Shown: positions 1-6,215 of the stretch, in pieces
How positions within the stretch are numbered: position 1 is the stretch's first letter
How the letters are laid out: every line of letters begins with the position of its first letter
Program-made: the position numbers and the translations under genes
Source of the DNA: Betaproteobacteria bacterium
Lineage (GTDB): Bacteria; Pseudomonadota; Gammaproteobacteria; Burkholderiales; Casimicrobiaceae
Direction of reading: 5' to 3'
Length of the DNA: 6,768 nt
NCBI GenBank assembly: GCA_013298455.1
Contig: JAAFHR010000178.1
Location: 1-6,768, forward strand
The notes under the pieces: generated by a model
The model's input: the letters and a program-made list of their open reading frames with translations, nothing else
The model's database searches: none
What the model was told of the DNA's origin: nothing

Positions 1-1668
1 TTGGGGCGCGTCGTCAGCAAACGGCTTTTCGATATTGAAGAGCGCAGTGGTGAGGAGCAATCGTGGACTGACTTGCCACTTGCCGCCCACCTCGATTTGC
101 GTGCTTTTGAGCGCGGGCAAGGCTTGACCAAAATTCACGAATCGATCTGCGCGGTTGGGCACTGCCTCAAGCTCCACGCCTTGCCCCCACGACGCATAGA
201 TCGTTGCGCTTTTCGCAAGCGCATAAGTCAAGCCTAGCCATGGCGTGGTGACGGTTTGCTCGAACGCAATCGCAGCGGAGCCATCACTGCGTTCGCTGCT
301 TCGGCTGAGTTGACTCGCGCGAAGTCCCGCAAAGCTTTGCACGCTGCCGCTCAGTTGCGATTGCAGTGAAGCGTACGCATCAACGCTCTGCTCGCGGCTG
401 TCAGTGCCCAATTCCAGTCGCGCTGCATTCGCGCCGACGGCGATGGGGGCAAAGATATTGGTGCTGCCCGCGTAGTTGTAGCTTTGCAGCGGCGCAGTGT
501 CGACGGTGCTTCGACGAGCGCTCAGGCCGAAGCGAAGCTCGTGAGCAACGCCGCCCGTCAACATGCGGCCGTTGAGCTGCGCGTCAACACTCGAAACGCG
601 TCGGCGCTCGTTGTCGCTTCGATAGTCGTACACATCCACATCGCCATTGCCGCAGAGCCCCGGATAGACATACACCGCTGCGGTGCTGCACCCATCGGGA
701 AAGGCGATGCGGTCATTGATGCGCGAGCGCTGTAGGCTTGCTGCCATGCGCGCCGTCCACTGATCGTTGAAGCGATGAGTCAGTGCCAATTGTGCGGTGG
801 ATGTTTTTGATTCAAACGGCTGCGACCAAGTTTGGTCGTTCACATTGAGTTTGGGATTGATTCGAGTGGGCAGCGCATCACCCACGCCGTCGCCATTTCT
901 GTCAAGCAAGCCGAGACCGGGAACCGAGGGTTGCTTGCGCTGATGTAGCTCCGCGTTGGCGGACAGCGCAGTGCTTGATGACAGGTTAGTTGCGAGCGCA
1001 AGGCTCAGCAATTGCCGGGAACCGTCAGCTCGATCCGCGTGTGGGTGCAAGGTTTCTGCTGCGGCGTTGATCCGTACGCCAATGTTGCCGATGCTTCGAT
1101 TGAAGTCGATGTGAGACTTGATGCCAGCGCGCTCATCGAAGCCTGTGTTGACTGTGGTGAATGCTTCTCTCGGTGGCACTTTGGTGACGTAATTCACCAG
1201 CCCGCCCGGCGCCGAGACACCCGACTGTAATCCAGCAACGCCCTTCAACACTTCGATGCGTTCGATGTTTTCAAAGGCCACTGGCGCGTAGTTCGAGATT
1301 GCTAAACCATTGCGCCGAAAGTTGTTGTCATTGGTCAGCAAAAAGCCGCGCACGGACAGGCTCTCGATGAAGCCGGTTGTGTTGTAGCTGTCCGCTAACG
1401 ACGCGTCTAACTTGACCGCGTGAGAGAGCGTTTGCGACGCCGTGGCTGCGAGTAAATCCGCACCAATGACTGAAACGCTTTGCGGCGTTTTGGCAATCGG
1501 TGAGGCGAATCCGCCAACGTCGGCCTTGTCGACATCCAGCTCGGGCGCTGATTTGGCGCTCACCGTCACTGGCTCGGTGCGCTCAATTGGTTGGCTCTGT
1601 GCGTAAGCGGCGAGCGGAGCAATCGCTATTGACACGGCGATGCTGAGTGACGATTTACAAAATGCCAT
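1..1668 (-). CDS. TonB-dependent outer-membrane receptor (partial, C-terminus off window), predicted thiamin or thiamin-precursor uptake
   Basis: The frame stays open for 556 codons from ATG at 1668 to the window edge, with no in-frame stop. Residues 1-23 form a signal peptide, with likely cleavage after AYA before Gln24. A possible TonB box (EPVTVSA) lies at 32-38. The plug domain follows: TPQSVSVI (61-68), VRGF (106-109), IERIEVLKG (135-143) and GGLVNYVTK (155-163). Beta-barrel sequence follows, including YASWGQG and LPALKSTQIEVGGKW near the left edge, typical of TonB-dependent siderophore receptors of about 700 residues, so roughly 130-150 residues are probably missing. Family membership would suggest ferric-siderophore import with TonB-ExbBD energy. 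However, the leader carries a complete TPP riboswitch (1744-1837) and no sign of iron control was noticed. I therefore infer that it imports thiamin, a phosphate ester of it, or a pyrimidine or thiazole precursor. The start is supported by GAAAGG at 1680-1675. Family call is very secure; substrate is inference. Confidence 0.95.
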   Translation of the reverse strand, partial: MAFCKSSLSIAVSIAIAPLAAYAQSQPIERTEPVTVSAKSAPELDVDKADVGGFASPIAKTPQSVSVIGADLLAATASQTLSHAVKLDASLADSYNTTGFIESLSVRGFLLTNDNNFRRNGLAISNYAPVAFENIERIEVLKGVAGLQSGVSAPGGLVNYVTKVPPREAFTTVNTGFDERAGIKSHIDFNRSIGNIGVRINAAAETLHPHADRADGSRQLLSLALATNLSSSTALSANAELHQRKQPSVPGLGLLDRNGDGVGDALPTRINPKLNVNDQTWSQPFESKTSTAQLALTHRFNDQWTARMAASLQRSRINDRIAFPDGCSTAAVYVYPGLCGNGDVDVYDYRSDNERRRVSSVDAQLNGRMLTGGVAHELRFGLSARRSTVDTAPLQSYNYAGSTNIFAPIAVGANAARLELGTDSREQSVDAYASLQSQLSGSVQSFAGLRASQLSRSSERSDGSAAIAFEQTVTTPWLGLTYALAKSATIYASWGQGVELEAVPNRADRFVNFGQALPALKSTQIEVGGKWQVSPRLLLTTALFNIEKPFADDAPQ

Positions 1669-1681
1669 CGAAAACCTTTCG
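1669..1681 (-). promoter_or_regulatory. Ribosome binding site inside a small hairpin at the receptor start
   Basis: On the minus strand, GAAAGG at 1680-1675 sits 6 bases before the ATG and is the likely Shine-Dalgarno sequence. It lies within a 5-bp stem, CGAAA (1681-1677) pairing with TTTCG (1673-1669), with loop GGT, ending directly against the start codon. The stem is weak, but it could limit ribosome access and make translation sensitive to upstream folding. The sequence is seen; any regulatory role is inference. Confidence 0.5.
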
Positions 1682-1702
1682 TTCGACGGCAGGGGGATGC
1701 AG

Positions 1703-1752
1703 AAAACTTCGCCTCGCGAAAACGCAGAAAAGCGTTGCTTCCCACAACGCTT
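1703..1752 (-). promoter_or_regulatory. Putative riboswitch expression platform with alternative hairpins
   Basis: Between the aptamer and the receptor gene, three short stems can be drawn on the minus strand. AAGCGTTG (1752-1745) can pair with CAACGCTT (1737-1730), an 8-bp stem that uses the 3' arm of aptamer stem P1. AACGC (1736-1732) can instead pair with GCGTT (1725-1721). TTCGC (1720-1716) pairs with GCGAA (1712-1708), followed by G and TTTT (1706-1703), a weak terminator-like hairpin. The first stem excludes P1, so it fits the ligand-free state; with P1 formed, the second stem can form. Whether control is by transcription termination or translation cannot be decided here. The complementarity is seen; the switching scheme is inference. 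Confidence 0.55.
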
Positions 1753-1837
1753 CCCTGCGCAAGTATTACCTTGATCAAGTTCTAGGGTTTCATCTCAGCC
1801 GAGGATCGTTAGCGATCCGCAGCACCCCTAGCGTTGT
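1744..1837 (-). promoter_or_regulatory. TPP riboswitch (THI element)
   Basis: Read on the minus strand, all parts of the TPP aptamer are present in order. P1 is ACAACGC (1837-1831) with GCGTTGT (1750-1744), a perfect 7-bp stem. P2 is GGGT (1827-1824) with ACCC (1788-1785). P3 carries a perfect GGATCG-CTAA-CGATCC hairpin (1818-1803), followed by the conserved GGCTGAGAT (1800-1792). The P4/P5 arm contains CTTGATC (1779-1773), stem CAAG/CTTG around GTAATA (1773-1760), and GCGCAGGGAAG (1760-1750). The main departures from the usual consensus are CTTGATC for CCTGATC and GCGCAGGG for GCGTAGGG. The family binds thiamin pyrophosphate and normally lowers expression of the gene downstream, here the TonB-dependent receptor 76 bases further on. 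Confidence 0.95.
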
Positions 1838-1868
1838 TGGTTGAAGCGCTATGGAGGCGCTTCAACCA
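1838..1868 (-). repeat. Perfect 12-bp inverted repeat (hairpin) abutting the riboswitch
   Basis: TGGTTGAAGCGC and GCGCTTCAACCA form a perfect 12-bp inverted repeat with a 7-base loop. On the minus strand it begins 54 bases after the symporter stop codon and ends exactly one base before riboswitch stem P1. No T-run follows on the minus strand, so it is not a standard intrinsic terminator. It may end or protect the upstream symporter mRNA, or cap the 5' end of the riboswitch transcript. The structure is certain as sequence; its role is unknown. Confidence 0.8.
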
Positions 1869-1870
1869 TG

Positions 1871-1899
1871 ATTTTACGTGTTTGCGAGCTCTCGCCCAA
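1871..1899 (-). promoter_or_regulatory. Candidate sigma70 promoter for the riboswitch-receptor transcript
   Basis: On the minus strand, TTGGGC (1899-1894) and TAAAAT (1876-1871) are separated by 17 bases. The -10 matches the consensus at five of six positions; the -35 matches only the first three. Transcription would begin near 1864, giving a leader of roughly 195 bases that contains nearly all of the hairpin and the full TPP aptamer. This would let the receptor be transcribed independently of the upstream symporter. Pattern match only. Confidence 0.45.
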
Positions 1900-1922
1900 G
1901 GGAAAGGCGCGCTCGTGTCGCT

Positions 1923-3392
1923 TTAAGCGTGTCCCTTGATTGCTCCGTGGTGAGACGGGCTGTTGCCTTGTGTGGCGAGGCTCACGGCGATCATCGCGAC
2001 AATCGCCGCAGCTAATCCGAACAGTTGTGGAGGAACTTCCGCGCCAGCAATCACGGTCGGGAATAGCTTCAATTCAGCAGCGATCCACACGCCTAAGCCC
2101 GCAAAGATCGAAGCTGCAGCGCCCGCGTTGTTGGCTTTCTTCCAATACACACCGAATGCGAGCGGTACGAACGCGCCAGCGAGCGTCACCTTGTAGGCGT
2201 TTTGCACCATTTCGTACATCGTGCTTTTTGAGTTGACAGCAAACACCAAGGCTGCGCCACAAAACAGTACCAACACAACGCGAACTGTTTTCAGAAGCTG
2301 CGCGTCGCTCATGTGCTTCATGAACGGCTTCATCACGTTATTCGTAAAGATCGCGGTGGGTGCCAAGAGCGTGCCGCTGGCCGTTGACATGATGGCTGAT
2401 AGCAGCGCTCCGAAGAACAGAATTTGAATGTAGAGCGGCGTTTTGTTCAGAATGATGTCGGGCAAGATGCGCTGAATTTCGCGGGCGTCTTCGCTCTTAA
2501 AGAGCTCGCGCAAATTTGGGTCGATCATTAACGCGGCGTAGGCGATAAACATAGGCACAAAGGCCATCAAGAAGTAGCCCGATGCGCCGAGGATCGTACC
2601 GCGCACGGCCGTTTTTTCGTCCTTTGCGCTGGTCATGCGTTGAAAAATATCTTGCTGCGGGATCGAGCCCAATGCAATGGTGATGAACGCGGCGATGAAG
2701 GTCAACCAATCGGCCAAACCACCTTTGTCGCCAGAGGGCCAGAGGTTAAGTTTCCCCTCGGCGTTTGCTTGCGAAATGACTTTACCCGCGCCGCCCGCTA
2801 AGTCGCCCAAATAGTACGCAACGACCAACAAACCAATGATGATCACGACCGTTTGTAAAAGATCGGTGAAGGCGATGGACCACATGCCACCAAAGATCGT
2901 GTAGATCAACACAATCGCTGCGCCGATCAAAATGCCCTGCGTCAACGTGAGTGAACCGGCGGACAAAATCCAAATCACGAGGCCCAGCGCGGTGAGCTGT
3001 GCACTGGTCCAACCCAAGTAGCTCACGGTCACACAAAGGCTCGTCAACACTTCGATGCGTGAGTCGTAGCGCTTCCGGTAAAAGTCGCCCAACGTGAGCA
3101 AATTCATCCGATAAAACGTCCGCGCGAAAAAGATCGCAGCGATCACTAAACACGCTGACGCACCAAACGGATCACCGGGAATGCCGTTTAATCCATCGCG
3201 TGCGAAGGTTGCGGAAATCGAGAGCACGGTTTCTGCGCCAAACCACGTCGCAAACACGGTGGCCGTGTTGATGTAGAGCGGCAGCGAGCGCCCCGCGACC
3301 AAGTAATCTTTAGAGCTGTGAACGTTTCGAGCGGCCCACAAACCGATGGCGATGGTGAGCGCCATGTAGGCGACGATGGATGCGATGAGCAT
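1923..3392 (-). CDS. Sodium:solute symporter family (SSS) permease, substrate unknown
   Basis: A 489-residue inner-membrane protein with about 13 hydrophobic segments, the usual SSS size. Family features include FATWFGAET (47-55), the signature stretch IFGGMWSIAFTDLLQ (166-180), PQQDIFQR (245-252), and GALLSAIMSTASG (328-340). Ser336-Thr337 in that last motif correspond to the Ser-Thr pair that helps bind sodium in PutP-type members. The order of motifs recalls choline-transporter-like SSS proteins, but this does not fix the substrate. The start is supported by GAGGA at 3403-3399, six bases before ATG. It stands alone between two minus-strand genes, with gaps of 271 bases upstream and 254 downstream. 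The downstream neighbour is a TPP-controlled receptor, so thiamin-related uptake is possible; the upstream side is amino-sugar metabolism, which is the alternative. No TPP element was found ahead of this gene. Confidence 0.93.
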   Translation of the reverse strand: MLIASIVAYMALTIAIGLWAARNVHSSKDYLVAGRSLPLYINTATVFATWFGAETVLSISATFARDGLNGIPGDPFGASACLVIAAIFFARTFYRMNLLTLGDFYRKRYDSRIEVLTSLCVTVSYLGWTSAQLTALGLVIWILSAGSLTLTQGILIGAAIVLIYTIFGGMWSIAFTDLLQTVVIIIGLLVVAYYLGDLAGGAGKVISQANAEGKLNLWPSGDKGGLADWLTFIAAFITIALGSIPQQDIFQRMTSAKDEKTAVRGTILGASGYFLMAFVPMFIAYAALMIDPNLRELFKSEDAREIQRILPDIILNKTPLYIQILFFGALLSAIMSTASGTLLAPTAIFTNNVMKPFMKHMSDAQLLKTVRVVLVLFCGAALVFAVNSKSTMYEMVQNAYKVTLAGAFVPLAFGVYWKKANNAGAAASIFAGLGVWIAAELKLFPTVIAGAEVPPQLFGLAAAIVAMIAVSLATQGNSPSHHGAIKGHA

Positions 3393-3430
3393 GCGAAATC
3401 CTCGGAAAAGTGCGTGTAGTTTTGCGAAAG

Positions 3431-3459
3431 ATTATAGGTAGCGGTCGCTGACGAAACGC
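3431..3459 (-). promoter_or_regulatory. Candidate promoter of the SSS permease
   Basis: A perfect TATAAT lies at 3436-3431 on the minus strand, 38 bases before the permease start codon. The -35 region at 17-base spacing reads GCGTTT (3459-3454), a poor match, so an activator may be needed or the site may be fortuitous. The predicted leader would be about 30 bases and includes the GAGGA ribosome binding site. No other good promoter was seen nearer to the gene. Confidence 0.4.
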
Positions 3460-3546
3460 AGTGAAATGCGCACGGAATTTGTGCGCGGGGGCTGCTGTGC
3501 GATGTCAATTAACCGATCAGTCGTATTCCCAACGATATCACGCTAT

Positions 3547-3563
3547 GCCATATTTTATATGGC
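3547..3563. repeat. Perfect AT-rich palindrome, candidate operator
   Basis: GCCATAT and ATATGGC, separated by TTT, form a perfect 7-bp inverted repeat of 17 bases in the gap between the SpmA-SpmB-like gene and the symporter gene. A related copy lies at 3614-3630. It is about 110 bases upstream of the candidate symporter promoter. I do not recognise it as the site of a known regulator. It may be a protein binding site; a short RNA hairpin is the alternative. Confidence 0.5.
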
Positions 3564-3613
3564 TTAGAAACGCTTTTAAGTAAAAACCGAAAAACAAATA
3601 AAAGTGCCCGAAG

Positions 3614-3630
3614 CCCATATTTTTAAAGGC
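3614..3630. repeat. Degenerate second copy of the operator-like repeat
   Basis: CCCATATTTTTAAAGGC matches the palindrome at 3547-3563 at 13 of 17 positions, including the CCATATTTT block and the terminal GGC. The two centres are 67 bases apart in the same orientation. The copy is only partly symmetric. It lies 34 bases beyond the stop codon of the SpmA-SpmB-like gene, in a part of the gap where I see no strong terminator hairpin. Confidence 0.35.
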
Positions 3631-3663
3631 ATTTGCTTATAGAGTTGTTTGTTCGCAATTCAA

Positions 3664-4902
3664 TCAATGAAAGAACAAATACGCCACCCAAATCGCCGCG
3701 ATCACACCGGCCAAATCAGCGAGCAAACCGTAGGGCACGGCATAGCGTGTTTTGGTGATGCCAACTGAACCGAGGTAAAGCGCGATCACGTAGAGCGTCG
3801 TGTCGGATGAGCCCTGCAGGATGCTCACCACGCGCCCAACAAATGAATCCACGCCGTAGGTTTTCATGGCGTCAATCATCATCGCGCGGGCACCGCTGCC
3901 GCTCACCGATTTCATCAATGCGGTTGGCAGTGCGGGCGTGAAATCCGTGTTGAATCCCAGCGCCGAAAAGAGCCACGTGAAGCCTTGCACGATGAAGCCA
4001 AGCACGCCTGAATTTCGGAGCACGCTAATCGCCACAAGCATGCCCACTAAATACGGAATGATCAAGAGCGATGTTTGAATGCCACCCTTAGCACCCTCGA
4101 TGAACGCCTCATAGACATTGACTTTGCGGCGAAGTCCGAGCGCGATAAACGCAATGATGATCGAGAGCAAAATCACGTTCGCAGCCACCTTGGAAAAGAG
4201 CGTGATCTGCTCGCGAGTCATGAGCGTACTCATGCTCCACACCAGCGCCACCACTGCGGCAGTGAGCCCGCCAAGCCAACCGAGCACGACAGGATGCAAC
4301 AAATTGATACGTTGCTTTAAAGACACAGCGAGCACGGCAACGAGCGTGCCGAAAAACGTAGCGATCAAGGTCGGAATGAAAATGTCGGAGGGGTCTTTAG
4401 CCCCCAGTACAGCGCGCTGCGCGATCACCGAGAGCGGAATCAGCGTGAGCCCCGCCGTTTGAATCACCAGAAACATCAGCTGTGCGTCACTTGCTTCGTC
4501 TTTTTTCGGGTTAATCGATTGCAGGCTCTCCATGGCCTTCAGGCCGAACGGCGTGGCAGCGTTATCGAGCCCCAAGAAGTTGGCAGAAAAATTCATGACC
4601 ATGTGCCCGGTTGCCGGATGGTCCTTTGGAATCGATGGAAAGATGCGCGAGAAAAACGGTGAGATGAGCCGCGAGATCACGTTGATCGTGCCCGCCTTTT
4701 CACCGATGTTCAAAATCCCCAACCAAAACGTCATCACGCCGGCCAAGGGCAGCGCGATCTCCATGACCGCGACCTTTGCCGAGTCGAAGGTGCCGTCTAC
4801 GATGCGCTTAAACACCTCGGTGTCGCCCATGAAGAGCCACTGCGCAAGCGCCGCCAAAAAGCCAACAATAAAAAACCCGGACCAGATATAGGTGAGCGCC
4901 AT
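3664..4902 (-). CDS. SpmA-SpmB fusion-like membrane protein with two nucleoside-recognition (Gate) domains
   Basis: A 412-residue polytopic membrane protein. The N-terminal half matches spore maturation protein A: hydrophobic start (about 1-25), MEIALPLAGVMTFWLGI (47-63), and the signature NFSANFLGLDNAATPFGLKA (104-123). The C-terminal half matches spore maturation protein B: PTALMKSVSGSGARA (326-340), ILQGSSDTTLYVIALYLGS (361-379) and the RYAVPYGLLADLAG stretch (386-399). In Bacillus these are two proteins, encoded beside the carboxypeptidase gene dacB; single-chain versions of about 410 residues occur in non-sporulating Gram-negatives, where the function is unknown. Gate domains are related to parts of nucleoside transporters and FeoB, so transport is plausible but unproven. 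The N-terminus fits the family, although no clear Shine-Dalgarno sequence precedes the ATG. It is divergent from nagA-murQ across 185 bases. Confidence 0.9.
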   Translation of the reverse strand: MALTYIWSGFFIVGFLAALAQWLFMGDTEVFKRIVDGTFDSAKVAVMEIALPLAGVMTFWLGILNIGEKAGTINVISRLISPFFSRIFPSIPKDHPATGHMVMNFSANFLGLDNAATPFGLKAMESLQSINPKKDEASDAQLMFLVIQTAGLTLIPLSVIAQRAVLGAKDPSDIFIPTLIATFFGTLVAVLAVSLKQRINLLHPVVLGWLGGLTAAVVALVWSMSTLMTREQITLFSKVAANVILLSIIIAFIALGLRRKVNVYEAFIEGAKGGIQTSLLIIPYLVGMLVAISVLRNSGVLGFIVQGFTWLFSALGFNTDFTPALPTALMKSVSGSGARAMMIDAMKTYGVDSFVGRVVSILQGSSDTTLYVIALYLGSVGITKTRYAVPYGLLADLAGVIAAIWVAYLFFH

Positions 4903-4933
4903 GATGAGTAGTGTGCTGTAGGTGTTGGGCGGT

Positions 4934-4945
4934 GATAACGTTTAC
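4934..4945. promoter_or_regulatory. Candidate LacI-type operator in the divergent region
   Basis: GATAACGTTTAC is an imperfect palindrome centred on CG, the general form bound by LacI-family regulators. It lies 32 bases upstream of the SpmA-SpmB-like start and about 140 bases upstream of nagA. LacI-type regulators (NagR) control N-acetylglucosamine genes in some Gammaproteobacteria, with sites centred on CG and TGACA-type half sites; this site matches only the left half well. A nearby AT-rich core at 4984-4992 offers weak -10-like hexamers on both strands (AATAAT plus, TATTAT minus). No convincing complete promoter was found in 4903-5087. Weak evidence. Confidence 0.25.
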
Positions 4946-5087
4946 GCAGGCTAAAAGAGACGATTGCATCGCTACTGCGTGAGCAATAATAGGTTCATCA
5001 GTTTCACCGTGGCTGTCGCTCTGTTGACCGAATGATTGCAATAGCGAGCACCATGCCGAATTTGAATGACCGCGCGAAAAGACCCGA

Positions 5088-6215
5088 ATGAATGCTTCAC
5101 ACACGTTAAACGGACTAATCGCCACTGAGCATGGGTTCATTGACGGCGCGCTTCGAATCGAGCGCGGCCGTATCAGCGCCATCGAGGGTGAGCCGATTGC
5201 CGAAGTGCGGGTTCGTGATCGCATCAGCGCCTCGCGCCCCTTGGTGTTGCCCGGTTTTGTTGATCTCCATGTGCACGGCGGCGGCGGGGCAGACGTGATG
5301 GATGGTGGCGATGCTGCCGTCAAGATCGCTGCCATTCACGCCACGCACGGCACCACATCACTTTTAGCCACCACGTTGACCGCGCCCGCCGAGGATTTCT
5401 TGCCCGCGCTGCAAGCGCTTCGTGATGCGAGCGATTTAAAAACGAATGGCGCACGTGTTTTGGGCGTGCATCTCGAAGGGCCCTACATCAACGAAAACAA
5501 ACTCGGTGCGCAGCCCCCGTTTTCGCGCCGCTTCGACCTTGCCGAAGTGCAGACGCTGCACACTGTTTTCCCGATCAAGTTGATCACCTTAGCGCCCGAA
5601 ATTCTGGGTGGTATTGACGCGGTGCGCACACTCACCGAAGCGGGCTTCATCGTGCAGCTTGGCCATTCGAACGGCACCTACGAAGAAGGCGCTGCAGCGC
5701 TCGACGCAGGCGCGAGCGGATTCACGCATCTGTTTAACGCCATGAGCGGCATGCATCACCGCGCGCCGGGCATGGTCGGCGCAGCGCTGGCGCACGCGCG
5801 CTACGCCGAGATCATTCCCGATATGCAACATGTGCATGCGGGCGCGATCCGCGTTGCGCTGCGATCTATTGAATGCTTATATTGCGTGACCGATTCAACC
5901 GCAGCGGCGGGCATGCCGGATGGCGACTATCAATTGGGTCGGCAAACCGTTACCAAGTGCATGGGCGGCGTGCGTCTCGCTGACGGGACCTTGGCGGGCT
6001 CCACACTTACGATGGATGACGCATTCAAAAATCTGGTTGATGTGCTGCAGTTACCGCTTCTCAATGCTTCAAAACGTGTGTCAACTTACGCAGCGAATTT
6101 CTTAAAACTGAGTGATCGTGGTCGGCTTGCAGTGGGCGCTTACGCTGACGTCGTGACGTTGAATCGCGATCTGCAATTGCAGTCGGTCTGGGTCGAGGGG
6201 AAACAGCATGCGTAG
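5088..6215 (+). CDS. nagA: N-acetylglucosamine-6-phosphate deacetylase
   Basis: A 375-residue cytoplasmic amidohydrolase, full length for the family. It hydrolyses GlcNAc-6-phosphate to glucosamine-6-phosphate and acetate. Visible motifs are PGFVDLHVHGGGG with the His61-x-His63 pair, GVHLEGPY with metal ligand Glu130, LGHSNGTY with His193, THLFNAMSGMHHRAPG with His214, QHVH with substrate-binding His248, and CVTDSTAAAGMPDGDYQLG with catalytic Asp269. The last motif has Ser-Thr where many members have Ala-Met or similar after the Asp. The C-terminus carries the usual GRLAVGAYADVVTL stretch. The start agrees with the family N-terminus, but no strong ribosome binding site precedes it. It overlaps murQ by 8 bases, so the two are surely one operon: MurQ makes the substrate of NagA. 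It is divergent from the SpmA-SpmB-like gene. Confidence 0.97.
   Translation: MNASHTLNGLIATEHGFIDGALRIERGRISAIEGEPIAEVRVRDRISASRPLVLPGFVDLHVHGGGGADVMDGGDAAVKIAAIHATHGTTSLLATTLTAPAEDFLPALQALRDASDLKTNGARVLGVHLEGPYINENKLGAQPPFSRRFDLAEVQTLHTVFPIKLITLAPEILGGIDAVRTLTEAGFIVQLGHSNGTYEEGAAALDAGASGFTHLFNAMSGMHHRAPGMVGAALAHARYAEIIPDMQHVHAGAIRVALRSIECLYCVTDSTAAAGMPDGDYQLGRQTVTKCMGGVRLADGTLAGSTLTMDDAFKNLVDVLQLPLLNASKRVSTYAANFLKLSDRGRLAVGAYADVVTLNRDLQLQSVWVEGKQHA
6195..6200 (+). promoter_or_regulatory. Ribosome binding site of murQ within nagA
   Basis: GAGGGG lies in the last codons of nagA, 7 bases before ATG 6208. This fixes the murQ start upstream of the nagA stop and implies translational coupling of the two genes. 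Confidence 0.8.

Noticed and set aside
1..1230. Several plus-strand open frames over the left 1.2 kb (for example 366-575, 484-735, 1012-1230)
   Set aside because: All lie antisense to the uninterrupted receptor frame, which shows clear family motifs throughout. Their own translations show no recognisable domain.
1647..1844. Plus-strand open frame over the leader region
   Set aside because: It is antisense to the TPP riboswitch and the receptor start. The conserved aptamer structure explains this sequence better than a 65-residue protein.
1838..1868. Intrinsic terminator for the symporter gene
   Set aside because: The stem is perfect, but on the minus strand it is followed by ACAACGC and not by a T-run. 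A T-containing stretch follows only on the plus strand, where no gene reads into it.
2782..3153. 123-residue minus-strand open frame
   Set aside because: It overlaps the SSS permease in another frame. The permease carries all the family motifs, and this frame has none.
3393..3663. A second TPP element ahead of the SSS permease
   Set aside because: I looked for the CTGAGA and TGATC...AGGGAA blocks on the minus strand in this gap and did not find them, so thiamin control of the permease has no direct support.
3590..3663. Terminator after the SpmA-SpmB-like gene
   Set aside because: A T-rich stretch (ACTTTTATTTG followed by T5 on the minus strand) is present, but only a 4-bp TGCC/GGCA stem with a long loop precedes it, too weak to call.
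4808..5335. 175-residue minus-strand open frame spanning the divergent region
   Set aside because: It overlaps the starts of both nagA (opposite strand) and the SpmA-SpmB-like gene (another frame). Its translation is low-complexity and matches no family I recognise.
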